A stretch of 64,000 bases of DNA from Actinomadura sp. WMMA1423 (GTDB lineage Bacteria; Actinomycetota; Actinomycetes; Streptosporangiales; Streptosporangiaceae), in contig NZ_CP041244.1 in NCBI RefSeq assembly GCF_006547145.1, forward strand, positions 7,192,001 to 7,256,000, written 5' to 3'. How positions within the stretch are numbered: position 1 is the stretch's first letter; every line of letters starts with the position of its first letter. Under the pieces are notes generated by a model. It saw only the letters and a program-made list of their open reading frames with translations. It was not told the origin of the DNA and ran no database searches. The translations under genes and the position numbers were made by a program. This document shows, in pieces, positions 8,817 to 18,269 of this stretch.

Positions 8817-9581
8817 TCAGTTCGACAGGGCGCTCGGTCCGACCGGGACGGGCTCCGCCGCGGGGTGCAGCGGCCCCGGGCGCGAGGCCGGGGCGTCGGC
8901 CGACGCCGTACGGACGGGCTCGGAAGCGCGCACGGACTCCGACGTACGGACGGGTTCCTGCGTGCGCGGCCGCGGCGGTACCAGCCTGGGTCCGGCGGGG
9001 ACGCCGGGCAGGCGGGGCTTCGGGAAGGGGGCGACCGGGGTGTCGGGTCCGGTGATGCGCCGGACGTCGATCCCGCCCGGGTCGGGACGGTCCAGGAGCG
9101 GTACCTGGGACGCGCCGTAGTGCCCGCCGCGCGCCCAGTCCCTGCGGCCGCGCTGCGCGTGGTACGACTGCGGCGACGGCAGCGGGGGACCGGCGGGCCA
9201 GCGCCGCGTCACCCCCCACGCCTCCAGCCACTGGACGATCGCGTCGACCCCGGTGAGCGGCGATCCGGTGAACGGCGACCGCGACTGGGCCACCACCATG
9301 ATCTGCGCGCAGACGCGGCCCTCCCGCCCGACGGCGCCGCCGAGCAGCCGGGCCGCGCGGGTGATGGGCAGGAGCTGGATGATCTCACCGGTGCCCGGGT
9401 GCCAGACGAGGTGGGCGGGGCGGTCCTCCTTCAGCAGGTCGGCGGCCACCGAGCGCGCGGAGACGGTGTGCGGGTCGTGCTCCCCGGCGCACCAGACCGC
9501 GCGCGGGGCACCCCCTCGCAACGTTCCGCCGTCGTTATGCGCCGGCATGCGGCCGGCTCTTGGCAGCCATGCGTCTGCCAC
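8817..9581 (-). CDS. Amidase/PGRP-like protein with degenerate active site and proline-rich tail
   Basis: 254 residues from the GTG at 9581, which follows GGGGGGA at good spacing; ATG 9548 is the alternative. The first half resembles endolysin-type N-acetylmuramoyl-L-alanine amidases of actinobacteria: MPAHNDGG, RAVWCAGEHDPHTVS, HLVWHPGTGEIIQLLP, EGRVCAQIMVVA, and a late GGHYGASQVP block. Relatives usually show H-x-H-x-Q-V-P followed by a His before DPG. Here the second His is Ala and the later His is not evident, so zinc binding and catalysis are doubtful. The last 80 residues are rich in Pro, Arg and Thr/Ser. No signal peptide is seen. It converges with the MocR gene, three bases apart. Confidence 0.65.
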   Translation of the reverse strand: MADAWLPRAGRMPAHNDGGTLRGGAPRAVWCAGEHDPHTVSARSVAADLLKEDRPAHLVWHPGTGEIIQLLPITRAARLLGGAVGREGRVCAQIMVVAQSRSPFTGSPLTGVDAIVQWLEAWGVTRRWPAGPPLPSPQSYHAQRGRRDWARGGHYGASQVPLLDRPDPGGIDVRRITGPDTPVAPFPKPRLPGVPAGPRLVPPRPRTQEPVRTSESVRASEPVRTASADAPASRPGPLHPAAEPVPVGPSALSN

Positions 9582-9986
9582 GGTGCGTCCCCCCAATCGG
9601 GCGGTCGGGCCCCGAGTGGTCTCAGTTACTTCTCTTAGTCCAGCGAGGACCTGTAAGTCCAGCCCGCCGCCTCCTGGGCGGGATGACGGCTGCCGACCTT
9701 CTCGCCGGATTAGAGCCGGTTCGATCGGGTAGTGCAGCCGGGCACCCCGCGTGTCCGAGCATTCCACCTTGTGTCACCTTTTTCCTCCCGGGTGTTCGGT
9801 CGAATTGCTCACCCTGGGCGGAAGACGGCCTGAGGGTCCCCGCGTTCGCGCAGGTCATCGCCGAGTCTGAAGAACGGATGACAGGCGGCTGGAAGTCGGC
9901 CGGAAGTGGCCGGGCGTCACGCACCGCACGGGCGGTACCCGGGTGGGGTTCACACTCGCGACCGAGCCGCGTTCTAATAGTGCGTC
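9582..9986. other. Divergent intergenic region
   Basis: About 400 bp between the amidase-like gene (minus) and the phosphotransferase gene (plus). No gene is recognisable. It should hold both promoters; an A/T-rich TTCTAATAG lies just before the ATG at 9987, at a distance that could serve a leaderless transcript. Confidence 0.4.
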
Positions 9987-11072
9987 ATGACCGTTGACGC
10001 AGAACTGCCCGCCGGGGTGCCCGGTATCGACGTCCCCCGGCTGGCGGCCTGGCTGGCCCGTGAGCTGCCCGGATCTGGACGGATCAGCGCGATCGACCTG
10101 ATCGCGGGCGGGCGTTCGAACCTCACGTACGGCATCACCCTGGCCGGCGGCCGCCGCGTCGTGCTGCGCAGGCCGCCGCTCGGGCACGTGCTGCCGACGG
10201 CGCACGACATGGGCCGCGAGTACCGCGTGCTGTCGGCCCTCGGCCGCGGAACGGCGGTCCCGGTGCCGACGACGCTGGCGTTCTGCGACGACGACGAGGT
10301 CATCGGCGCCCGCTTCTACCTCATGGACTTCGTCGAGGGGCGCGTCCTGCGCACACGGGAGGACGCCGCCGACATCACCCCCGAGCAGGCGCGGGGCCTC
10401 AGCGACGCGCTCGCCGAGGCGCTCGCCGCGATCCACACCGTCGACGTGGAGGCCGTCGGGCTGGGCGACTTCGGACGTCCGAGCGGTTACATGGAGCGCC
10501 AGCTCAAGCGGTGGGGCAAGCAGTGGGACAGCTCGCAGGAGGCCGTCCGCGCGACGGGCCACACCCGCGACCTGCCCGAATACGACCGGCTGGTCGCGCG
10601 GCTGGCCGAGCGGCTGCCGGCGGACGCGCCGGCGCGGCTCGTCCACGGCGACTTCCGGCTCGACAACGCGCTCGCCCGGCTGGAGCCGCGCCCGGAGATC
10701 GCGGCCGTCGTCGACTGGGAGATGTCGACGCTCGGCGACCCGCTGTCCGACCTCGGGCTGACGCTCGTCTACTGGGCCGAGGCGGCCGACGCCGAGCAGC
10801 TCCCGGTCGGCGCCACCATCACCTCCGCGCCCGGCTTCCTCACCCGCCGCGAATTCGCCGGACGGTACGCCGAGCTGACCGGCTTCGACCTCGCCGACCT
10901 CGACTTCTACGTCGCGTTCGCGTGTTTCAAGCTCGCGGTCATCCTGGAGGGCATCCACGCCCGCTACCTGCAGAAGGCCACGGTCGGCGAGGGCTTCGAC
11001 CAGATCGGCGGCGGCGTCCCGGTCCTGCTGGAGCGCGCCCACCGCACCCTCGACGCGGGCTCCGTCTGGTAG
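9987..11072 (+). CDS. Phosphotransferase-family protein (APH fold, ACAD10/11-like)
   Basis: 361 residues with the aminoglycoside-phosphotransferase / choline-kinase fold. AGGRSNLTYGITLAGGRRVV is the ATP-binding strand region, LVHGDFRLDN the catalytic loop with Asp and Asn, and VVDWEMSTLGDPLSDLG the metal-binding Asp loop. This subgroup resembles the kinase domain of ACAD10/ACAD11, where hydroxyacyl chains are phosphorylated during fatty-acid breakdown; a true antibiotic-resistance role is less likely. The final part, AFACFKLAVILEGIHARYLQ, is typical of the subgroup. It stands alone, so there is no operon clue to substrate. Confidence 0.88.
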   Translation: MTVDAELPAGVPGIDVPRLAAWLARELPGSGRISAIDLIAGGRSNLTYGITLAGGRRVVLRRPPLGHVLPTAHDMGREYRVLSALGRGTAVPVPTTLAFCDDDEVIGARFYLMDFVEGRVLRTREDAADITPEQARGLSDALAEALAAIHTVDVEAVGLGDFGRPSGYMERQLKRWGKQWDSSQEAVRATGHTRDLPEYDRLVARLAERLPADAPARLVHGDFRLDNALARLEPRPEIAAVVDWEMSTLGDPLSDLGLTLVYWAEAADAEQLPVGATITSAPGFLTRREFAGRYAELTGFDLADLDFYVAFACFKLAVILEGIHARYLQKATVGEGFDQIGGGVPVLLERAHRTLDAGSVW

Positions 11073-11106
11073 CGGAGTCTGGTAGCGGCGCCCGGCGCGC
11101 CCCGGC

Positions 11107-12600
11107 TCAGCAGCGGTAGGTGACCGTCGCCGAGGCGCCGGACGAGAAGTACACGGTTCCGGTCTGCTGGCCGAAGCAGAAGCCGGAGGCCCGCGACACC
11201 CGCACCCCGCCGCTCTCGCCCGCGTCGAGGTGACCGGAGCCGCCCGCCCTGACCGGCCCGGACGTGCCGGTGACCCGCCAGTCCACGAAGCCTCCCGAGG
11301 CGCTGACCCTGACGGTGCAGGAGCCGCTCCTGCCCATGTCGCAGCCGCTCACCGACAGCGTGCCCGGCTGCGGCGGCTTCGGCGCGCTGGTCGTGGGAGG
11401 CGCCGGCGGCCTGCTCGTCGTCGCCGGCGGCTTCGAGGCCGTCTTGGACGCCGTGGGGGACGGCGACTTCGACGGTGACTTCGACTCGGTCGGGGACGGG
11501 CTCGGCGACGTGGGGGACGTCGGGTCGGTCGGGACCGGCTCCGGCACGGTCGACCCCCCGGGCGGGGTGCTGCCGCCGGGCGACACGGGACCGGTCGCGG
11601 ACGCGTTCCTGCTGTCGTCCCCGCCGCCGAGCCACGCCATCGCGCCGCCGAACAGCACCAGGACACCGACGCCCACCGCGGCGACCGCGAGCAGCGGCCC
11701 GCGCCGCCGCGCGGGCGCGCGGTCCCGGGCGCGCGGCGCGGTCTGCTGGTAGGGGAGCGGCCAGCCGTACTCGTCGAACGGCTCGGTCCAGGCGGCGATG
11801 GCGCGGCGGTTGCCGGCCCGGTCCTCGGCGGTCGCGGCGGTCAGCACGTCCAGCCGCAGGTCGGCGGGGATCGCCGCGATCGGCAGCACCGACAGCAGCC
11901 GGTCCGGCGGCACCGGCGGTGTCTCGCGCGCCCCGCAGACCGGGCAGTTGTCGACGTGCCGGACGAGCGCCGCCGACGTCTGCGGGGACAGCGGCCACGA
12001 CTCGGTCAGCGCCGCGACGCTCGGGCAGTCCTTCCAGTGGTTCTGCGCGATGACGGACGCGCGCAGCGCGGCGGCGAGGTCCTCGCGGGCCTTCTCCGCC
12101 AGGGCGAGGGTCTCCTCCAGCGGCATGCCGAAGATGCCGGACAGGTCCACCTCGTCCAGCTCGTGGCGGACCGACAGGTCGATCGCCTCGCGCTGCCGCC
12201 CGTTCAGCGCGGCGAGCGCGCTGTGCGCGAGCAGGCGGCGCTCCTCGCGGCGGGCGAGCTGCTCGGAGGTCAGCTCGTCCTCGGCCTCCGGCGCCTCCTG
12301 CCCGGTGTGCCGGTTCGGGCTGTCGCGGCGCCGCATGCACTCCTTGCGGGCGATCGCGTAGAGCCAGCCGCGCAGCCGCTCCGGCTCGGTGAGCCGGTCC
12401 ACGTGCTCGCGGGCGGAGATGACGGTGTTGCGCAGGGCCCCGGCCGCCTCGACGCGGTCGCGCAGCAGGCCGTGGCAGTAGTCGAAGAGGAACGGCGCGT
12501 AGGTGTCGTAGACCTCGGTCAGCGCGATGACGTCCCCGGCTCGCAGCGAGTCCGCCAGCCTGAGGTCGTCATTCTGCGCGGCCCCTGGCTCACCGGCCAC
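11107..12600 (-). CDS. Sigma-70-like protein fused to zinc-box, membrane anchor and extracellular domain (copy 1)
   Basis: 497 residues; GTG 12600 follows GGAGGG. An ECF-like sigma region 2 is seen at about 20-95 (YDTYAPFLFDYCHGLL, RLRGWLYAIARKECMR) and a region-4-like HTH at about 130-185. Next comes HVDNCPVC at 215-222, an H-x3-C-x2-C box like that of zinc anti-sigma factors, and one transmembrane helix at about 301-325. A Pro/Ser/Thr/Lys-rich spacer follows, then a C-terminal domain with LSVSGCDMGRSGSC that looks like a small beta-sandwich. It is a tandem paralogue of the next gene. Sigma factor, anti-sigma box and outside domain in one chain suggest a membrane-tethered regulator. Whether it still directs RNA polymerase is unknown. 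Confidence 0.75.
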   Translation of the reverse strand: MAGEPGAAQNDDLRLADSLRAGDVIALTEVYDTYAPFLFDYCHGLLRDRVEAAGALRNTVISAREHVDRLTEPERLRGWLYAIARKECMRRRDSPNRHTGQEAPEAEDELTSEQLARREERRLLAHSALAALNGRQREAIDLSVRHELDEVDLSGIFGMPLEETLALAEKAREDLAAALRASVIAQNHWKDCPSVAALTESWPLSPQTSAALVRHVDNCPVCGARETPPVPPDRLLSVLPIAAIPADLRLDVLTAATAEDRAGNRRAIAAWTEPFDEYGWPLPYQQTAPRARDRAPARRRGPLLAVAAVGVGVLVLFGGAMAWLGGGDDSRNASATGPVSPGGSTPPGGSTVPEPVPTDPTSPTSPSPSPTESKSPSKSPSPTASKTASKPPATTSRPPAPPTTSAPKPPQPGTLSVSGCDMGRSGSCTVRVSASGGFVDWRVTGTSGPVRAGGSGHLDAGESGGVRVSRASGFCFGQQTGTVYFSSGASATVTYRC

Positions 12601-12810
12601 GGGAACCCTCCAGACGAGTTCGGTGTTGTGATCTGCCCCCGGACGAGTCCCGGCGCGTGCCGGCCGACTCGGTTGCCTGATCTTGCCACCAAGTTGCTGG
12701 AATTTCTCCCTTATGGGTGGATATCAGTGACGGATCACGTACGCGCCGTGTCCGTATCGCCTTGTGAGACGGCCCTTGCGCACTCCGACGTGATCTGGAT
12801 CACTCTTGCG

Positions 12811-14328
12811 TCAGCGGCGCCCCTGGCCGTTCCCGCCACCGCTTCCGTCGTCCGGCGGGCATGACAGCGTCACGGTGCGCGCCTCCCCGTTGGAGAACGC
12901 GACCGTTCCGGAACCCCCGGGCGGGTTGCAGACCCCGCTGACCCGGGCGTAGCCGACCTCGCCGTTGCGCAGCGTGCCGCCGCCGCTGGCGCTCAGACCG
13001 CCGGACGCGCCCGCGACCGACCAGGTCGCCGTCCCGCCGACGGCCCGCACCGCGATGTTGCAGCTGCCCGGGCCCGCGCCCTCGATCGTGCAGGAGCCGA
13101 TGGACAGCCGGCCGGCCTTCGGCTGGGTCCGGGTCGCGGTCGGGCTGGGCGAGCGCGGCCGCTCCCGCGTCCTCGTCGGGGTCGGCGTCGGCGAGGTCGT
13201 CGTCGGCGTCGGGGTCGCCGACCGCGTGGGCGTCGGGGTGTCGGACGGCTCCTCGGACTCGGTCGGGGAGGACGGCTCGACGACGGACGCCGACGCCCCG
13301 CCCGAGGGACCCTCCGCGGCCGTCCGCTCGCCGGACGAGCCGGACATCAGGTAGTACGCCGCGGCGACGACCACGATCACGGCGGCGGCCGCGGCCAGCG
13401 CCGCCCACACCCCGCGCGGACCGCTGCCGCCCTCGGAGGCGGCGGCGCGCACGGGCTCCTGCTCGACCATGCCGGGCCAGCCCCAGGCGTCGAACGGCTC
13501 GGCCGCGCGCGCGATGGCGGCGAGGTCGGAGGCGAGCGCCGGGTCGGTCGCGGTCGCCATCACGTGCCCGCGCAGGTCGTTCGGCATCATCGCGACCGGG
13601 AGCACCTGGAGCAGGCGCGCCGCGGAGACGGTGCGGTCGCGCCGCGGCCCGCAGATCCCGCACGCCCCGATGTGCTGGACGAGCCTGCGGACGACCGGCG
13701 GCGGCAGCGGCCACCCGGCGTCGTCGGCGATCGCGGCGACCTCGGGGCAGGCGTCGCGTCCCGTGCGGGCGATGTAGGCGGCGGCGAGCGACTCGTCCAG
13801 GCGGGCGCGGGCCTCGGCGGTCAGCCCCGCCGCCTGGTCCGCGTCCATGCCGAGGACCCCGCCGACCTCGTCGGCGTCCAGGCCGTGCCGCAGCATGAGG
13901 TCGAGCGACTCGCGCTCGCGCCCGCGCAGGCCGGACAGCGCGGCGTGGACGAGCCGCCGGGCCTCCTGCCGCCGCGCCTGCTCCGCCTCGTCGAGGAAGC
14001 CGTCCTCGACCTCGGGCGCCTCGTGCCGCTGCGCGGGACGGCCCGGGTCGCGCAGCCGCCGCATGCACTCGTTGCGGACGAGCGCGTACAGCCAGCCGCG
14101 GAAGCGGTCGGGCTCGCCCAGCCCGGACACGTGCGCGTAGGCGGCGATGAGCGCGTCGTGGAGCGCGCCGGCCGCCTGGTCCTGGTCGCGCAGCAGCGCG
14201 TGGCAGTAGTCGTAGAGGCGGGCCGCGTAGCGGTCCATGACCTGGATGAGGGCGCTCGGATCACCCGCCGCCAGCGTCCGCGCCAGGCGCTCGTCGTCGG
14301 TGCGGTCGAGACTGGGCCAACCGGACAC
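12811..14328 (-). CDS. Sigma-70-like protein fused to zinc-box, membrane anchor and extracellular domain (copy 2)
   Basis: 505 residues; GTG 14328 follows GGGAGGAC. Layout matches the neighbour: region 2 at about 20-95 (MDRYAARLYDYCHALL, RFRGWLYALVRNECMRRL), region-4-like HTH at about 133-190, H219-x3-C223-x2-C226, a transmembrane helix at about 307-328, a Thr/Pro/Ser-rich stalk, and a C-terminal domain with SIGSCTIEGAGPGSC and paired cysteines. Positive-inside residues put the sigma part in the cytoplasm and the Cys-containing domain outside. The two genes are 210 bp apart on the same strand and clearly arose by duplication, with the sensor domains diverged. Confidence 0.75.
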   Translation of the reverse strand: MSGWPSLDRTDDERLARTLAAGDPSALIQVMDRYAARLYDYCHALLRDQDQAAGALHDALIAAYAHVSGLGEPDRFRGWLYALVRNECMRRLRDPGRPAQRHEAPEVEDGFLDEAEQARRQEARRLVHAALSGLRGRERESLDLMLRHGLDADEVGGVLGMDADQAAGLTAEARARLDESLAAAYIARTGRDACPEVAAIADDAGWPLPPPVVRRLVQHIGACGICGPRRDRTVSAARLLQVLPVAMMPNDLRGHVMATATDPALASDLAAIARAAEPFDAWGWPGMVEQEPVRAAASEGGSGPRGVWAALAAAAAVIVVVAAAYYLMSGSSGERTAAEGPSGGASASVVEPSSPTESEEPSDTPTPTRSATPTPTTTSPTPTPTRTRERPRSPSPTATRTQPKAGRLSIGSCTIEGAGPGSCNIAVRAVGGTATWSVAGASGGLSASGGGTLRNGEVGYARVSGVCNPPGGSGTVAFSNGEARTVTLSCPPDDGSGGGNGQGRR

Positions 14329-14488
14329 GAAGTCCTCCCGCGGGCTGTGCTCGGAATCCTCGTCCGGGCGTCCGGGACGCCGGGGACGGGCTGGAAGATC
14401 TCAGAGGGAGCGGTTCGCCTCCCCCGCCCCGGTCGGTCGTCCGACCGGCGGCCGCCTCCCCGTCACGGGCCAGGGAGGGAAGTAGGTC

Positions 14489-14523
14489 GGAGGCCCGACG
14501 GCCCCGCTCCCCGTCGGGCCTCC
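14489..14523 (-). terminator. GC-rich terminator hairpin
   Basis: A 13-bp perfect stem (GGAGGCCCGACGG and its complement) with a short loop lies about 100 bp past the stop of the solute-binding/VWA gene. There is no long U run, as is common for actinobacterial terminators. Confidence 0.6.
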
Positions 14524-14619
14524 ACATAGATTGACGATCGATCCCCGCGTCCGGTTGACACCGAACGCGGGGAAAAATCAAGAACTACCTGGCGCATCCG
14601 GAAGATCACCGAATGGTGA

Positions 14620-16863
14620 TCACTGGATCCGGCGGGACAGCATCCTCAGGAAGATCCTGGAGATCTCGCCGGGCGTCATGGCGATCTGCACGTTCCCGTT
14701 CGTCGCCGCGGCGATCTGCTCGAGCTCGTTCTTGTCCACGCCCTTGCCGAACCCGATCATGTTCACCTGGATCGGCTTGTTCGGGTCCTGCATGTCCTTG
14801 AGCTGCTTCAGCGTGTCCTTCAGCGACGGGCCGTCCGGGTCGTCGTTCTTGCCGTCGGTGAGCAGCAGGATCGAGTTGCCGAACTCCGGCTTGTAGGAGT
14901 CGTTCATCGACTTGTACGCGGCCAGCATCGTCCGGTACAGGCCGGTGTCGCCGTTCGGCTTCGGCTGCATCTGGTTGAGCGTCGACAGGACGAGGCCGCG
15001 CCTCGTGTTGGACCCGATCCGCTCGCCGAGCGGTCCGACCGACACCGTCTCCTTGTACGGCTGCTTGCCGTTCATGTTCGTCGAGAACAGCCACTGGCCG
15101 AGCTCGGTGTCGTTGGACATCATGCTGAGCCCGCCCTGCGACACCTGCGCGATCGCCTGGAGCCGGTTGACGTTCGGCCCGACCTTCTCGGCCATCGACC
15201 CGGACACGTCGATCAGCGTCAGCATGCGCAGGCCGAGCGACAGCTTCGACCACGCCTGCATGACCTTCGCGACGTCCTCGCTCTTCGGCGCGGGAAGCTG
15301 CCGCGGCCGGGCCGGGCTGACCCCGGTCGCCTGCCCGAACCCGGACGGCGCCTTGCCGTCGGCCGCCCGGAACCCCGCGTCGAGGACGTCCTTGCGGGTC
15401 GCCTCGGTCCGCATCGCCTGCTCCAGCAGGCGGGCGCCCTTGGCCTGCGCGCCGTCCTTGGCGGTGACGGTGAACGGGTAGTCCATCGACAGCGTGCCCT
15501 CGATCGGGTACAGCGCCACCGCGGGCTCGGCCGGCTTGGTCCGGTTGTAGGCGTAGAGCGCCTGCTCCGACGACAGCGAGATCGGCTGCTTGCCGGTGCG
15601 GTCCTTGCGGAAGTGCTCGAACTCCGCCTTGGTGTCGGTGACGGTGCTCTCCCGGACGGTCCGCACGATGCCGGTGAAGATCGAGTCCCGGTTCGGGTCG
15701 TTCGCCAGCAGCGTGCTCGTGACCATCAGCGAGCCCATGCCCGCGGCGTTGCGCATCGGGTCGGGCACGACCAGGCGCACCGTCCCCGCCGGGATCATCT
15801 GGTTCTTGGTCACCGCGCCGCCCGCGACGCCGCCGGCGGCCTTCAGCAGGTTGTCCCACGACGGGCTGGCCGTGATGCCCTGCTTCTTCAGCTCCACCGC
15901 GAGCGTCCGCGGCAGCCCCACCACGATCGGGCTGCTCGCCAGCGAGGTCTTGGTGGACACGACGCCGCTCTTGTCGCCGTTCTCACCCTCGGTCTGCGCC
16001 AGCGAGATCCACAGGGACGAGTCGGGGATCCACACGTCCGGCCGGTCGTTCGCCACGGCCTGCCCGGACAGCAGCGTCGTCACCGCCGCCGGCTCGACCC
16101 TCTTCACGGTCGCCTTGACGCACTTGCCGTCGACCTTGTGCTTGCCGTCGTTGAACCGTCCGGCGGCCTTCTCCACGACGGGCGCGATGTCGGGCGCCGC
16201 CGCGACGGACAGGTTCATCGCGCCGTCGCCGGAGCAGCCGCCGCCACTCTCGGCGAACGCGTAGACGCCGACGCCGAGCAGCAGCGCCAGGCCCACGGCC
16301 CCGGCCATCGGCCCGATCAGCGCGGTCGCGCTGCGCTTGCGCTTGCGGCGCCCGTACTCGTAGCCGCCGGACCCACTGCCATGACCACCGGAACCGCCCG
16401 AGCCCCCGGACCCGCCGGAGTCGCCCGGCCCGCCGAAGTACCCCCCGGACTGGCCGCCGTCCGACCTGCTGATGGCGTCGTACTCGCTGTAGCCCGTCCC
16501 GGCCAGCGGCGAGGACCCCGGGGGAGGCCCCTGCGGGGACCCGGACCTCGGCTCCTCGCCGTACCGTCCCTGCCCGTAGCCGCCCGTACCGGACGCGGCC
16601 CCGTACGCGCCGGAGCCGTAGACCGGCTCCTCGGACGACTGCCGGGGCGTGAACCAATGGGGAGTCTCGCCGGACGCGCCCGGCGCCATGCCGGGCGGGG
16701 CCCCCTGCGGGCCGGCCTGGGGCTGGGCGAGCGGCTGGCCCTGGCTGTCCCGCGACCCGAACCAGTCGGACGACCCGTCGTTGGCCGGGCCGAAAACGGG
16801 CCGGGACGGGTCGTACCCGCCCTCAGCCCCCTCTGGGAAGTCATTGCGATGACGTCCGCTCAC
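14620..16863 (-). CDS. Membrane-anchored protein with solute-binding and VWA domains
   Basis: 747 residues from GTG 16863, which follows GAGGG; upstream in-frame codons lack a good site. A Gly/Ser/Pro-rich cytoplasmic tail of about 200 residues ends in a basic GRRKRKRSA patch, then one transmembrane helix (ALIGPMAGAVGLALLLGVGV). Outside comes a periplasmic-binding-like domain (NLSVAAAPDIAPVVEKAAGR, DVWIPDSSLW) and then a VWA domain with MIDAS motif LTLIDVSGSM and LLLTDGKNDDPDG. The combination is known in actinobacteria; a role in metal-dependent adhesion or ligand sensing at the cell surface is plausible but unproven. No ABC permease is nearby, so transport is unlikely. Confidence 0.85.
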   Translation of the reverse strand: MSGRHRNDFPEGAEGGYDPSRPVFGPANDGSSDWFGSRDSQGQPLAQPQAGPQGAPPGMAPGASGETPHWFTPRQSSEEPVYGSGAYGAASGTGGYGQGRYGEEPRSGSPQGPPPGSSPLAGTGYSEYDAISRSDGGQSGGYFGGPGDSGGSGGSGGSGGHGSGSGGYEYGRRKRKRSATALIGPMAGAVGLALLLGVGVYAFAESGGGCSGDGAMNLSVAAAPDIAPVVEKAAGRFNDGKHKVDGKCVKATVKRVEPAAVTTLLSGQAVANDRPDVWIPDSSLWISLAQTEGENGDKSGVVSTKTSLASSPIVVGLPRTLAVELKKQGITASPSWDNLLKAAGGVAGGAVTKNQMIPAGTVRLVVPDPMRNAAGMGSLMVTSTLLANDPNRDSIFTGIVRTVRESTVTDTKAEFEHFRKDRTGKQPISLSSEQALYAYNRTKPAEPAVALYPIEGTLSMDYPFTVTAKDGAQAKGARLLEQAMRTEATRKDVLDAGFRAADGKAPSGFGQATGVSPARPRQLPAPKSEDVAKVMQAWSKLSLGLRMLTLIDVSGSMAEKVGPNVNRLQAIAQVSQGGLSMMSNDTELGQWLFSTNMNGKQPYKETVSVGPLGERIGSNTRRGLVLSTLNQMQPKPNGDTGLYRTMLAAYKSMNDSYKPEFGNSILLLTDGKNDDPDGPSLKDTLKQLKDMQDPNKPIQVNMIGFGKGVDKNELEQIAAATNGNVQIAMTPGEISRIFLRMLSRRIQ

Positions 16864-17169
16864 GGCTGCCCTCGATTCACCTGAAACCCGCCGATGTTCC
16901 CCGGCACTGTAGTAGTACGCCCCAGAGGTTACAAAGGACTCAAAACCGATAATGACGCAGGTCATGAGTGTTGAGCCCGACGACCCTGGCAACGTACACG
17001 ACCGTCACGCCAGCGATCGATGCGGTACGAGGGGATGTGGAGTATGCCGCAGGATGGGACATATGGACCCGCCCACGGCCGGATCCGGCCGCGACGCGAC
17101 CGGGCCACTGGGTGACCCGGCCGGGCGCACGCGGCCGGGCCACCGCGCGCCCGGCGGCAGACTTGGGGG
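16864..17169. other. Divergent intergenic region
   Basis: About 300 bp between the VWA gene and the TrmH gene. No coding pattern that I trust; it should contain the promoters of both. A lower-GC patch is at 16900-16970. Confidence 0.4.
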
Positions 17170-18072
17170 ATGGCCAGCCTGATCCCCGTCTCCGACCCCG
17201 CCGACCCGCGCCTGGCGGACTACGTCCGGCTCCGCGACGTCAACCTCCGCAAGAGTCTGGAGGCCGAGCACGGCCTGTTCATCGCCGAGGGCGAGAAGGT
17301 GATCCGCCGCGCCGTCGCGTCCGGCCACCCCGTCCGCTCCCTGCTGACGACGCGCCGCTGGACCGAGCAACTGGCCGACCTACTGGACGCCCTCGACGCC
17401 CCCGCCTACCTGGTAGACGACGCCACGATGGAAACCATCACCGGCTTCCAGGTCCACCGAGGCGCCCTGGCGTCTGTGGAACGCCTGCCCCTACCGCCCG
17501 TCGAAAAGGTCCTCACCGGGGTCCGCAGCGCCGGCCACTACGAGGAGGTTGCCGACCACCCCAACGTCGGGATGTCTGCGCAGTCCACGCCTTTCCCTCG
17601 CCGGATCCTGGTCTTGGAGGACCTTGTCGATCACGGGAACGTGGGCGCCATATACAGATGCGCCGCGGCCTTGGGAATCGACGCCATCATCCTCTCTCCT
17701 CGCTGCGCGGACCCCCTTTACCGCCGGTCTGTCAAGGTCTCCATGGGCGCTGTCTTCGCCATTCCCTACGCCCGCATGACCAACTGGCACGACGACCTGG
17801 GCAAGTTGCGCGCGGCGGGATTCACACTGCTGGCCCTGACCCCCGACCAGACGGCCACACCAATAGACAAGGCATCGATAGGGGATCGCGTGGCCCTGAT
17901 GCTCGGCTCGGAGGGCGACGGTCTGTCCTCTCACTGGTTGGACGAGGCAGACGAGTCGGTGTGCATCCCCATGAGCGGAGGCGCCATGTCCGCCGGCGTC
18001 GACTCTCTCAACGTCACCGCAGCCGCGGCCATCGCCTGCCACAGCCTCATGCGTCAGCAGAAGCGTCTGTAG
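17170..18072 (+). CDS. TrmH/SpoU-family RNA 2'-O-methyltransferase
   Basis: 300 residues of the SPOUT class, which methylate ribose 2'-OH in rRNA or tRNA using SAM. The N-terminal substrate-binding domain shows HGLFIAEGEKVIRRAV. The knotted catalytic domain has motif 1 LVDHGNVGAIYRCAAALG, motif 2 LMLGSEGDGLS and motif 3 IPMSGG followed by DSLNVTAAAAI. Motif 1 reads DHGN rather than the commoner DPGN, and a 20-residue insert precedes it. The ATG lies close behind GGGGG. Target nucleotide cannot be told from sequence. Confidence 0.92.
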   Translation: MASLIPVSDPADPRLADYVRLRDVNLRKSLEAEHGLFIAEGEKVIRRAVASGHPVRSLLTTRRWTEQLADLLDALDAPAYLVDDATMETITGFQVHRGALASVERLPLPPVEKVLTGVRSAGHYEEVADHPNVGMSAQSTPFPRRILVLEDLVDHGNVGAIYRCAAALGIDAIILSPRCADPLYRRSVKVSMGAVFAIPYARMTNWHDDLGKLRAAGFTLLALTPDQTATPIDKASIGDRVALMLGSEGDGLSSHWLDEADESVCIPMSGGAMSAGVDSLNVTAAAAIACHSLMRQQKRL

Positions 18073-18269
18073 ATCAGCCCGCTTCGCCGCCCTGCCATGA
18101 GCACGTACCGCGACCAGTCGAGCGGGACCATGGGAGACTGAGCGGAAGGCCGCGCCCGACGAACGTGGGGGCGTGAACAGAGAGCTCCAGAGTGCGCCGT
18201 AACTTTGACCGCACATTCTGTTCCCAAGCGATTGAGCGCATCCGACCGACTTCTGGGAATGGTCGTCGG

